Assembly (NCBI GenBank): GCA_034766995.1 | Contig: CM068313.1 | Span: 20,375,512 to 20,439,511, forward strand | Origin: Acanthacorydalis orientalis | Lineage: Eukaryota; Arthropoda; Insecta; Megaloptera; Corydalidae | Direction: 5' to 3' | Length of the DNA stretch: 64,000 bases | Shown here: positions 1 to 12,323 of the stretch, in pieces | How the letters are laid out: the number at the start of each line of letters is the position of its first letter | Numbering within the stretch: the stretch's first letter is position 1 | The notes under the pieces: model-generated | Databases searched by the model: none | What the model was told of the DNA's origin: nothing | The model's input: only the letters and a program-made list of their open reading frames with translations | Position numbers and translations under genes: made by a program

Positions 1-364
1 ATAGATAATATACAAAATTTATATATATATATATATATATATAATGAAATGAGATAAGAATTTTATTCGAAGCAAAAATAAATGAGTTTTTTTTTATAGA
101 TTTTTACATTCACACCTATATACGTTTTCTACTTTTATTCTTGTGTTTGTATTGACTTTGATATTGAATTATTGTCACTGTATGATGAAAATTGCAGTCT
201 ATTTACTTTTAATAAAGTTGTATTGAAACTTACTTTTTGAAATATTTTCCTCGCTATAGATAATAATACAATGCATTTTTATTAAATTTAATTAAATATT
301 ACGCTTTCAATATTTCATATATTTTGATTCATAATGTAATTATTTGATAGATGTGTTATATTTT

Positions 365-366
<2 letters not shown>

Positions 367-418
<52 letters not shown>
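367..418. repeat. (TA)26 microsatellite
   Basis: Uninterrupted TA dinucleotide array. It accounts for the run of alternating Ile-Tyr codons in an apparent 74-codon frame here, which is not a gene. Confidence 0.97.
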
Positions 419-420
<2 letters not shown>

Positions 421-1709
421 AGGGAACTTAAAAGTGAAACTTTGAATATATATTTTAATATCACACATTTTCATAATTTGCAAATAACTAGAATACAACT
501 GCTATCATATGTTAAATTTGCTCGTTTAATTATTTTTGGGTTAGAATGTCGGTCAATGCTACTACTTACAAATTCATTACGATTTTAAAGCTAACTTTCA
601 ACAGATTGTAATATTACACTGTCGGTTAAACCGCTAGAGTGCATTCATTATTTTAAGTACGCAAGTAATCTTTTATGATATTATTATTTGATAACTTTAT
701 AAATAAAATTGAACTTAGTAGCGCCTGATTTTCCTCGATTAACTCGTCAGACCGATAATAAATAACTTATTAATTTATTTATATTTTTGTTAGTCATTTT
801 TTAATTTGGTAAAAGCTTGTTATAGGCATTCATTAATAATAGAGCATTTTTGTTTATTTGGTATATCAATTATATTTTACTGTAAATTTAGAAAAAAATA
901 ATTAAAAATCATAAAGGGACTGGAAAATAGTATCCAAATGTACAAAAATGAACATATTTCTCTAGATATTGTAAAGTATGGATGTTAAATTAGTTTTATC
1001 GTAATGAAAATAACGAATGTAAAATTAACAAAAAACAAACTACATTTTTATATAGAACAAACTGTCGTGAAAGGGTAAACATTTCCAAAAACCAATTACA
1101 TCAGAAGTACGTCGATGTTAATTAAAACAAATTCATTCAGACTATTTCAATGTCAATGGAACGTCATACTTGTGTCATCAGTATTGATTTGTTCTATTGG
1201 AAAAGTAAAATTGGAACAAATCTTTTTAGGTATTCAATCTCTAATGTAATTCATTATCCTATATACACTTTAGATATAAAATTTATATTTATCTGAAATA
1301 TTTACACAATTGCTTATAAAATTCTGTTAGCACGATTAATTAAAACTAAAGTAATTAAAATAAAAAATTTTAAATAATTAATTCTTTGGTTGAACCTTAG
1401 ATTAAATATTCAAAGTAAATATATACTATTTAGTACATAAATAATATCGATGTGTGTGAGATTGTAATTGTGCTACTGTGTATTTAATATTGCGGCTTGT
1501 GTTTGTTGTGTGTTGAAGCTAATTACATTATTAAATTGTATATAATTAGATTACATGCTTGCAAGTGTAAATTTATGTTGATTAAAATACGACATATAAG
1601 AAATTGTAACTATGACGATAAATAATAGAGAAATATATTTTATTTGTACGAAAAATAAATCAAAACAAAATGATAAAAAACAAACCCCATCAAAACCAAA
1701 TTCTGAAAA

Positions 1710-1717
<8 letters not shown>

Positions 1718-1740
<23 letters not shown>

Positions 1741-1760
1741 ATCATATATATATATATATA

Positions 1761-1817
<57 letters not shown>
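1718..1817. repeat. Interrupted (TA)n array
   Basis: About 100 bp of TA repeats broken twice by the same ATC interruption, which suggests the interrupted unit was itself duplicated inside the array. Confidence 0.95.
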
Positions 1818-2362
1818 GACTATAAATTTCAGAAAGATGGATGAACTTGTTTAGTTTAGTGTACAGTTTTTAAAATGTGTTTGTCATATGACACATAGTT
1901 GCTTTATAATGTATATATATATTTCGTTTGAAATTTAATGTTTAGATTACTAGAATAAACATTTTTAATAAAATGTCAGTGTTAAAATTTTTTTTAATAT
2001 TTCTATTTTTAAGAAATTTAAATTTGTTATTATTTTAATAGTTAATATACATTCAAAATGTATTACAAATATAATGAAAATTGCAGTTGCATTAATTTAA
2101 ATGATATTTTAAATTAGGAAATTACTTTTAACATATTATTGATTCAATTATAAAAAAAAATCGATTTTTATAGATTTTCATTCAAAAATAAAAACTCTAG
2201 TTTCTTAATTTCAAGTGCTGTAAATGTTTGTATCAATGTTTATAACGCATTATTCTCAGGGTATTAAGGAACAGAAAGGTCTTCCTTGTCTTAAAGCTCT
2301 GACGATGATAACATTGCCATTCAAATCATTTTAAGCAACAATCAAAAGTGACCAACTATTAA

Positions 2363-2527
2363 TTATTGAACATATTTGATCATAATAGTTTTTTGTGGTT
2401 TATGGGCAAGTGAAATATAAATTTTTAAAGTGAATATAGTGACAGTTCCAAAAATTACAATAGATTCGCTGACTTCGAATGTTCTCCTTCTCGTGGCTTT
2501 CTTCGTTCGTTTGTTCATCATTTTCAT
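2363..2527 (-). CDS. Small ORF, possible single-pass membrane peptide
   Basis: An ATG-started minus-strand frame of 54 codons. Residues 1-16 are strongly basic (MKMMNKRTKKATRRR) and residues 21-40 form a hydrophobic stretch (ESIVIFGTVTIFTLKIYISL), the pattern of a short membrane peptide with a cytoplasmic basic start. A second frame on the same strand is open across the same bases and is acidic and charged, so at most one is real. Local G+C is a little above the surroundings. Frames this short are expected by chance here, no family is recognised and no splice context was found. Confidence 0.15.
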   Translation of the reverse strand: MKMMNKRTKKATRRRTFEVSESIVIFGTVTIFTLKIYISLAHKPQKTIMIKYVQ

Positions 2528-2813
2528 AAAAAATAAATAGCTGTGATTCTATTTGTGAATGCGTTTTGTGATTAAACAACAATAGTATTTTTCTATTATA
2601 TTTCTATAGATATTTAAAAAATAAAAAATAAAATAATAATGTAAAGAAAATGTTCGATTGCATATTATTTATGATTTAACGTTATTATATAATTTAATAA
2701 AGGTATTACTAAATTATATTTCAATAAAAATGTATCTATTTTTCACAAGAGTGTAAAACAAATACATTTTTTAAAATTATAATTAATATCAAACTTCATT
2801 GTTTTTATTTCAG

Positions 2814-2867
2814 TGGGCAATCGTTCTTATTAAAGACGTATGGTGGATTGGAAGTTGTACAATTGTG
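2814..2867 (+). CDS. Candidate 54-nt internal exon, unknown gene
   Basis: A 54-nt segment is bounded by a strong polypyrimidine acceptor (gtttttatttcag, ending at 2,813) and a near-consensus donor (gtaagc, from 2,868). Its composition is clearly richer than the flanks. Two frames are open: phase 2 reads GQSFLLKTYGGLEVVQLW and phase 0 reads WAIVLIKDVWWIGSCTIV; the third has a stop. Length is a multiple of three, so the exon could be skipped without shifting frame, as cassette exons are. I do not recognise the protein. If real, it lies between very long A+T-rich introns, since no neighbouring exon on this strand is visible until about 14.9 kb. Confidence 0.4.
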
Positions 2868-3669
2868 GTAAGCAGTTTATATTAAATTTATGTTTAGTTA
2901 AGAACTTCAAATTTTCAATTTTATTTATTGTAAAGAAACGGGCCAGCTTTCTAATAATGTATTATTTAAGTCAAACTTATATTAATCCAAATATTAAATA
3001 GTTGAATATTAAATATAATAAACAATAATGAATTAAATATACAGAATTTCTAAGTTTAGAAAAATATTTCTTATATTTATTTATAAAAAAGAAATCAAAA
3101 CACATATTTACAGTTTTCCTGCAAAGATATTCGAACGTATTTTAAAAATATCCTATTGTTTTATTTCCTTTGTATTTGCACTTCTCACTTGATTACCGGT
3201 TTCTGTTTCATTGAACAATTTTTTTTTAATAAAATTCTACGACACAGCAAAATTTTGTTCCAAATAAACCGCACTAGCAAACAATCAGTTTTTATCAGAG
3301 TTTATTTTTTTACAAATAGTCTATGTTGATAATGTTGTTTTACGTGTAGAGATTTTTCAATTTCGGTGTGTTTTGTGAAATAATTTTTATAAAAAAAGTA
3401 CTTTTATTCTATATTAATTTTTAAGAATGACAATACAGATATATGGTAGTAACTTTGTTATATAATAAAACAAGTGGATAAATTGTCAATATTATATCTG
3501 GACCATGAAAATAAAATAGTTATTGTAAATTAAAATTTATATATTCAAATCTAATGTTATTGTACGATGATTAATTTACAGTATAGGCAGTGTACTTAGT
3601 ATAAAATGGACATTTTAGTACAACTTTTACAAAATACTATTTACAAAAACAATTACAAAACATAGATCG

Positions 3670-3704
<35 letters not shown>

Positions 3705-3728
3705 CATGTATGTATGTATGTATGTATG

Positions 3729-3771
<43 letters not shown>
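3670..3771. repeat. Compound (TA)n-(TATG)n-(TA)n microsatellite
   Basis: A TA array passes into about seven TATG/GTAT tetranucleotide units (about 3,705-3,735) and back into TA. Confidence 0.95.
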
Positions 3772-3774
<3 letters not shown>

Positions 3775-4060
3775 ATGCTGGTAAAGAAAATTATTCAAAA
3801 GAACAATATGTGTCGATATATTTGAATTATTATGTAAACTTATTAATTTATATATGTATATATATATATATATATAATATATTTCTAAATATAATTTATG
3901 TTTTTCACTAATACCTGAAATATTTCTTCAATTTATGCTAATACCAGCTTTTGGTGTTTGGAATTTCATCGAGAGGCTAAGATAACGTTATACTAGTATC
4001 AAGCTTTATATCATAAATAAACAGATCAATAGAATGAAATGCTATAAATATTGTATACTT

Positions 4061-4122
<62 letters not shown>
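4061..4122. repeat. (TA)n with CATA/TGTA edges
   Basis: TA array with variant CATA units at the left edge and TGTA near the right edge. Confidence 0.95.
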
Positions 4123-5661
4123 AAGTAATGTTATATAAATTAATTTCAAATTTAATTAAAATAATTTTTTGCCTTAAGAGGAATTATTTAGCTCGGTTAC
4201 CTTTATACCGTTATGGAACTTTAAAACAAATTTTTCCTTAAAAATATTTTTTTTTAAAAAAATGTACAATACGATTGAAAAAATCAATAAAAGCAGTATA
4301 AAAACAGAAATAAAATAAAAGTTACATTTATTAGCGTTTTCTGTTCATTTGCGAAAGAAATAACAGACGAAATAACAATTCAACTTTACATTGATACGGC
4401 CAAATGAGATTAAGATATAACGAAATATAAAATAACGAACTTGAAGTTTGGTTGAAATTTTTACTACGTAGGCGTTATTAACGGTACTATACTTTATAAT
4501 TGTGTTGTAGAATTTATTATGTTTATTTTATTTTTATTCCAAAAGACAAATATTTAACAAATAATTATTAAAGTGAGAGTTTATAAAGTGCATTAAAATA
4601 ATTTTCATCATAAAAACATATATCTTATCCCCTTTTAATATAATTTTAAATTTATTCAAATCTACTAAGAAATCATTTATCAACAACTTTGTATTTCTGA
4701 ATAATTTTCTGAGTACAGTATTGAAAAATGTATTAACTTATAAAAAAAAGTTTAGAATTATTTTTAATCATATTTTTTTTATATCAAAATAGATATGAAA
4801 GAGAGGAGAGAAATTATGAAGCATTTTATATTAAATTTTTAACTTAAATATGATTTTGATATTAAAAAATCAGAACAAATTCAAATCAGTTAATTTTTAT
4901 CAGTATTAATTTTTATATAACTTTTTTGTATAAAGAATAATGTACTATTTTATAATATGATCGAAACTGAAGTTTATTAGAGAACCATAACATATACTAA
5001 AATTCCATATTGAAACACAACTACATTGATTAGGAGATCAGTGTACAAGTAATTCGATTATAATCACATTAATCGTTCGCATTGAAATACTCACTAGTTT
5101 TATTGCTACCTTTTACATATTAGACAATAAATAATTATAATATATAAAATCAATACATACAATATTTTTTTTATAATTATTATAATTTTTTAATCATAAC
5201 TAACTTCAATTATTAGATATTATTTATTTAAAAAAATATATTTACTTCAATTATAATATTCTAATATATTTTGAACATTATTTAAGAATAAAAATAATAA
5301 GCCTTATGGTATTAAAAATGTTTTATAATATTGATATTTTATAATGAAAAAATAAGTTATTTTTATGAGTACTTTATTTATAAAATTTCTAGATTAATAT
5401 TTAACCATCTCTTTCCTATGACATATGTGTTGCAAACAATTCCGGATATTGACATGTGTGTAAGACTATAAAAGATTTATTTTCCAAAAAGTAGTATGAC
5501 TGAATGACATTCTTTATTTGAGAACTGAATAAAAAATAATCCGGCGTTAAGTTTTCAGTAACATTTTTTTATGAGATCAAATATTTTATTTGTAACCAAC
5601 AGTTTCGACGACTATAAATAAGTACGAGAAAATATTTATGAACATTTTTCACCTAATATTA

Positions 5662-5713
5662 TATACATACATATGTTTATATATATATATATATATAAAC
5701 ATATGTATGTATA
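5662..5713. repeat. Perfect 52-bp palindrome with (AT)n centre
   Basis: The left arm starts tatacatacatatgttta and the right arm ends taaacatatgtatgtata, exactly complementary, with an AT-alternating centre. The whole block is self-complementary and could extrude as a cruciform. Confidence 0.9.
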
Positions 5714-6047
5714 CATACTTTTTATTAACTCCTAACTGTTTAAGAAAATACTTACAATTTCTGAATATTTGAATAAATTTTTCTTACAGATTTGTTATAA
5801 AAATTATAAAAATCTTTAAAAAATTAATTTTGTTTTAAGATATAATTACCTGTTAAATATAATTAGTATATAAAATTAAATATATTAAGATTTTAATTAA
5901 AAACTTTTATTATTTTGAAAATACATTCCAATTTTAATATTATCAGACACTGAACATTCTATTTAAAAACATGCACGCTCTTCTCTTATATCTTTGTATT
6001 TATAACTTTTCAAACTATATCACAAATATACATTCTTTGTATTTATT

Positions 6048-6048
<1 letters not shown>

Positions 6049-6104
<56 letters not shown>
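6049..6104. repeat. (TA)n microsatellite
   Basis: Uninterrupted TA array of about 55 bp. Confidence 0.95.
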
Positions 6105-6111
<7 letters not shown>

Positions 6112-6318
6112 ATTTCGTACGATTGTCCTTTAAATTTCTATGAAATATGTTATACATCATATTCCAAAACACCTTTGTTGCAGAAATAATTCAACACATT
6201 TGTCGCAACGTTGCAACTATTTATACAATAATATAGTCTTATACGATTTGTAGAATGTAAAGTACTGTCAAGAAAAGATACATTTCCTTTGAATTTACCA
6301 TCTGTATTGTGTATAAAT

Positions 6319-6319
6319 G

Positions 6320-6371
<52 letters not shown>
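6319..6371. repeat. (CA)n-(TA)n compound microsatellite
   Basis: About ten CA units followed directly by about fifteen TA units. Confidence 0.95.
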
Positions 6372-6373
<2 letters not shown>

Positions 6374-6724
6374 TGTACACATATACATATATGTTGAACT
6401 ATTCAAAATATTTTTACGTCCTAGAATTTTGTTTTATTGAATATGTCTGCTTCAATACTTCGAACACCACATAAGTTACCGAAGAACGAATATATTTCAT
6501 ATCAGTTCATTTTACGACTTGCTCAAACCGCAAAACTTTGTCAAATCTTATTTAGATAAACTATTAGATTTAGCAATGAATGCTTTCTAAACTAAGAAAA
6601 AAATTTTGTTGATTTCTTAAAGTAAGTTTTTATTAATTATAATATTTTAATATATTATAACTTATAAAATGAATATTAAGTTTGTGACTGTCGTAAAGGT
6701 TTTAATCGTTTAAAAACCCCAATG

Positions 6725-6756
<32 letters not shown>

Positions 6757-6958
6757 CACATCAAAGACATGAACAAATAAAACAGTTATATTCAGTGATT
6801 AATAAGTTTCATTTTAATTAATTATAGTGTACATGCACCGTTAACATATTGTGCTTAGAAATAATTGCGAATGCATAAATTTCACCGCATAAATAGTTTC
6901 AAGATCTATTTTGAAGTGTAATTTTGCTATAATGAAATTTGAGAGAGCGTATATACAC

Positions 6959-6998
<40 letters not shown>

Positions 6999-7779
6999 GC
7001 AGCCTAAATTATCTTTCTTGTATAAAAGAATGTTAAGGACAAATCTTAATTGACTATGAAATGTTAAAAAATATCTAATCTATATTTAATTTAATCATAC
7101 AAAAAATTCAATCGTTGATTCTACTAATTAGTTTTCGTATTCAAAAAAAAATTTAACTAAAAATGACAATATTTGAGTTTCTTATTTAGTAATATTAAAC
7201 CATAAATGAAGTCATTAAAATACAAAGGAAACTCTATTATGTGTTTTATATTAACAATTAAATTTGAATTAATAACAAACATTTGAGTAAATCGAATAAA
7301 AAATGTAGTTGAAAAAGTTAATCTTGAGTTAAATAAAATAATAATTTATACAATAAATAATTTAAAATTGAATAAATAATCTTCAAACATTTTATATTTC
7401 ATGCATTTGAAAACAATAGAGTACTGTTAAATTAGCAAGATAATTAATTATAAGTGTCATCTGAACAATATTAGAAATATGAATGAAAATTATTGTAACA
7501 GATCTGGCAGTTTGAAATAGAATTTCTGTTTTACTCTTTAGCAGTATCTTGTGTATATCTATTTTATTTTTAAAATGTCATTTAAAATCAGATTAAATTA
7601 TATTTGTTTTCTGTTTTACTTTAAAACTTTCTAGAATTTCAATAAACAATAAAAGGGTAATTATATTTCAAAAACAATAAAAAATAGTGGTCTATGTTTG
7701 CTTACCTTGAAACGAATATATATGAATGTTTAAATTAATTAAATAACTCATATTTATGTTTAAAACCAAACTTTCAGAA

Positions 7780-7827
<48 letters not shown>

Positions 7828-8474
7828 AAGCTTTTTTTGTAAGATCTTAATTTAATAAATTTAAAACGATCTGAGTATATATATATATACATTTTTTAAC
7901 ATATAATTTGTCAGTCATATTTATGTCTTCTGTATATATATATATATATATCCTTCCTAATATTTAAAATTCGTTTATATCATAGCTTGTTTATGATTTA
8001 AATATTTTGTGTGCAGGATATAAAAAATATATTAATTTAACTATATATAACAAAATCTTTTTTCGTTAGTTGATTAAGAAAAGTCGATCATGTAAATAAA
8101 TTGATTAAAAAAACGAAATATTTCACGAAATTTCAATCTATTTAGGAAAATACTATTTCGGACTTACTCCAATTACTACTGAACACTTTCCTTTTATTAT
8201 TCAACGTATTTGTGCGAAGCTATACATTTTCAAAGTTAACAACCGTAAAGAGTAAACTATATTTTCGTGTTGAGGTGGGACTAGAGTTTAAAGTAATAGT
8301 ATCTGTATTAACATCTAAAATGAATGATCTGAGTTAAGAATCAGATTTATCCTTTTAAAGATACACAAATGTTTATACTGTTTGTACAGGAATATATTGC
8401 TCTCCTATGAAGTAGTTCGTTTTTTGATTTATTAAAAAAATATTTATTCATTAATTACACATATAATGATATGC

Positions 8475-8478
<4 letters not shown>

Positions 8479-8514
<36 letters not shown>
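8479..8514. repeat. (TA)n microsatellite
   Basis: Uninterrupted TA array. Confidence 0.94.
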
Positions 8515-8517
<3 letters not shown>

Positions 8518-9392
8518 CTTTATATTTGTCTAATTCTACTGATAATCATCAATATAACAATTGTCCTTTGTGTGTCGAATATCTAGTTATAAAAATATAT
8601 TTGATTAGATGTAACTAAATAATTAAATAATTATAAAACAAAATGTTATTTCCTAGTATGATTGAATAGTTTTTGATATATTCGATTTATATTAATAACA
8701 ATGTATTTTGAAAAATCAATAAAATTGTGAAAAATTAAAAACTATGTCTAAGTATAAATTTAGGTATTAAGGATAAAAAAATATTTTTCTTTGATAACTT
8801 ATTTACGTATATAATAAAAAATATCATGTTGTTTGTCGAATAATTTTACAAATGTTTTTGTAAAGAATAAAAAAACACATCACAATAGAGACATAATAAC
8901 ATTTATGTAACAATTCGGTATTCAAATGAATATATTTGTGAAAAAACGAAACGAAAAGACATTTACTAAGGACATTCTTTTTATGTTTTGATTTGTAAAT
9001 TTCTCAGTGTCACAATGTTCTTCCACATTTTTAAGGTTCTGGGAATCGCACGTATGACAGATTATCATAAAAGATTTTCTTGTTACACCTGTTGGAAAAC
9101 ATATATCATAGAAACGATTTTACTGATAAAAAGAAATGTGGGTATTTCATATGCGTTGTGTAAATAAATATTTTTTTTTCTGAGATTTTTCTTATATTAA
9201 TAGAAGTATTTGTATTTTTAATGTTTTCTTTGAAAAAATGCATTAAATTTATTTAAAAGAAACAAAGAGAAATACTTCTAATGTAATGGATAGAAATATT
9301 TTTTTAGAAGACATTTTTAATTATAATGTAGCATTTATAAAAAAATTAAATGCATACATTTTTCTATTTCAATTTGTCGAAATTTTTAACAG

Positions 9393-9432
<40 letters not shown>

Positions 9433-10975
9433 AATGTATAAAACACTTTTTCATAAACCAATAACATGTTGAAATACTTTATTTATTATTAAGATAATAT
9501 TTTTTTAGAATGGATTTAAATTTATTTTGACCCTCAATATGCATTAAATACTTGAAACATATCATGTTATATGTTACGACAGTATTTTAATTTTTGATAC
9601 ATTTGTTGATAGTTTAGTGTTTTATATGAGTGGCTATTGAATTTAATAATTAGTTTTTAAATAAAAGTGATCGTATAGATAAACTTTCTGCTAAAAATAA
9701 TTTCTGAAATTAAAATTAATTAATTATTTTGTTCAGTTTTCTTTCGTTTATTATTAGATTTTCTCAAAATATATAAAAAACATATTTTTTGTTATAGCGT
9801 ATTATATTTCTTAAAATTTTAAATTTAATACTCGTTCTGTGTTATTAATTATTTACTTCCTAAGAAACAAATCAATTTTATCTGATATATGTTTATATTT
9901 GTTGTCATTAAAACATTTTTATCATAAAATTATTTTTTTCAGAAATATGAGTGCTAGATATAATATATATATATATATTTGTGTGTGTATGTGTGTGTAT
10001 ATTTCACCGTTTACTTAAGTGTTTTTTTTCATTATTGTAAGTTCCGAGAAATTTATCAATAACGAGTCGACTGAGAGGAATTTACTATATAAATCTAATA
10101 TTTACGTGCCATTTCAAATAATTTCAAGTCATTCATTGGAAATGTATCAGAAGAAATCTATTTTGAAGACTGTCTTCAATTCACTGATTCAATATAACGT
10201 AAATAAATGGATTTGGAAACCATATTTCATTCTAAATGAAAGATTGATAATATTTTATACAGTAATCTGATACTATTTTTGTTAGTAATGAATATTTTAT
10301 AAATATATTATGCCTTATAAAATGTTATTTAAAATAAAAAAATGCATAAATAAATACATGCTGAATGGCAGTAATCAAAATCACAAAATGAACGGAAATT
10401 AATTTTCGAAATATTTCCATAAGAAACAAAGGCGAAACATAATATGTAAATCCAATATTTGTTAACATGTTTTTTATGCTAACTGTGAATGTTTGGAATG
10501 AAAAGATTAAATTTGTTATTCATTTCATTATTCTGTTCTGATAAGTTATTGTATATTATTTATATGAGTTGTAAAATTGTATAGAGGTTTAAAAATAATC
10601 TCTTGGTATATTTTATCGTCAACTTTTTGTTAATGTATGTGTCCATAGTTAAAATATAGGAATATTGAAGTTTATTTTATCCAATAAGATAGTAATAATT
10701 AGTTAAGAAGGTAACTAAAAGTAAAAGTTTAAAATGCACATTAGTATTTGCGACAATTATTAGTTTTAACAAAAATAAAAAAAGTCCAATTTCATTTAGA
10801 CTAAAAAAATATTTTTAAAAATAATAAGAAACGTGCTACTAAACAACGGTTATTAATTAATCTATATTTCATTTTATTCAATTCATCTTTAAAATAGATA
10901 AGTATTCTAAGCAATGTATAAAAATGAAATTAAAATAATAATAATTGTTTTTCTTCGTATATTAATAAAAACGAA

Positions 10976-11016
<41 letters not shown>

Positions 11017-11946
11017 TTTTTGTTACTTTCTATCTGAAATAGAGTATAATCTTTTTAAAATAACGTATGCTTTTCTATGTGTAGTAAACGATCTTCTTTT
11101 TCTGAAAAATGAAACATTTATTAGCTTTTGTTCATTTTACAATATCGGGCCAAATATCAATTTAGTCGGTTGAGTGAAAAAAGCTGTGAATCGATCTTCT
11201 TGTTTGTGTGTGTTATATTTTATAATAGGAAATTGATTTTCAATTCACTAGCATACAGTTTAAGAACTTCGTTAAGTCTAGTGTTTGTTTTATTAATGCT
11301 ATACTTGATTTCTGTATATTTTTCAGTTCTTTTTACATCTGTAGGATATATTTACATATATCTATCTTTCTATATCAATTTATCTATTATGTATGAATAA
11401 ATGCTTGGGTTTTAATTAATTCAAATATAAGTTATTGGGTTTGTAAACTAATAATCAATAATTAATCTTACGCATACTATTAATTCAAGAAAAACCAGCG
11501 GGGTTTTCCTTTCATGTTGTTTAAAGTTTATACATTTAATTTTACCTATTATTTACAGTTTTTTATTTTTTAAACATATATAAATATAAATTGATTTATT
11601 GAAATAATCTTGTTTTAAAATAATAATTATTATATTAACATTTTTCTATTTAAATTACTACAGATATTATGAAAAATGATTGAAGTTATTTAATTTAAAT
11701 TAATTTATATTAAAAAATTGAAACTACGGTTGTGTTTTCGATTTCTAAAGGGAAATCAAATTAAGAAATATTAAATTTTTTTCCTGTTCTGAAAATAGCT
11801 GACATGTAATAGTGAATTATACACTGTTCATTGACAATCATATGCAAACAAATTGAAGTACACTTCAGAAAGATAAAGTGTACTTGCAATTTCTCTGTTA
11901 TGGTGTCGTTTGCGCCTGATGTTCTCATTAATGTTATATCATCAAC

Positions 11947-11948
<2 letters not shown>

Positions 11949-12002
<54 letters not shown>
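11949..12002. repeat. (TA)n array abutting the large inverted repeat
   Basis: About 54 bp of TA repeat. It ends one base before the left arm of the 123-bp inverted repeat, and no such array lies outside the right arm. Confidence 0.95.
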
Positions 12003-12003
<1 letters not shown>

Positions 12004-12005
<2 letters not shown>

Positions 12006-12323
12006 CGATTTTAAGTAAATGGTCTATGTATATGTACTGAATGTTAACATTTTTATCGACTTTTCAAAGAATGTTTAACGTAAAACACTATAATCTATTT
12101 TTAAGTTTTATAAAGTGTATTCTCATTTATGTACGTATATATATACATATGAAAATACACACAAACATACACACATATTTATATATACATACATACATAT
12201 ATGAGAATATACTTTATAAAACTTAAAAATAGATTATAGTGTTTTACGTTAAACATTCTTTGAAAAGTCGATAAAAATGTTAACAGTCAGTACATATACA
12301 TAGACCATTTACTTAAAATCGAA
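12004..12323. repeat. 123-bp inverted repeat (hairpin) with 74-bp spacer
   Basis: Left arm 12,004-12,126 and right arm 12,201-12,323 are reverse complements over all 123 bases with only two mismatches that I can find: one in the atgttaaca(t/g)tcagt segment and one near the loop (gaata(c/t)act). The spacer is TA/CA-rich. Transcription through it would give a long, nearly perfect double-stranded stem. It encodes no protein; a 61-codon frame across it is a by-product. It could be a young inverted duplication, a foldback element, a hairpin-RNA locus, or an assembly artefact. Confidence 0.95.

Larger units (their letters stand above)
1..2362. other. A+T-rich desert, no gene seen
   Basis: Apart from two (TA)n arrays this stretch is low-complexity A+T-rich sequence. 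Short open frames are no longer than expected by chance at this composition. Nothing resembles a splice-bounded exon, RNA gene or transposon. A small G+C-raised patch near 720-765 was read in all frames without a convincing call. Confidence 0.6.
2868..11948. other. A+T-rich desert with (TA)n arrays
   Basis: About 9 kb holding mostly microsatellites and low-complexity sequence. Apparent frames at 3,714, 5,971, 6,150 and 7,692 are translations of TA/CA arrays. Slightly richer patches near 6,440-6,560 and 9,005-9,120 contain chance-length open frames (39 and 52 codons) with no splice context. No transposon or RNA gene was recognised. Confidence 0.55.

Noticed and set aside
721..765. Minus-strand SDELIEENQALLSS reading
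   Set aside because: Only about 15 codons of plausible sequence, with no acceptor, donor or start.
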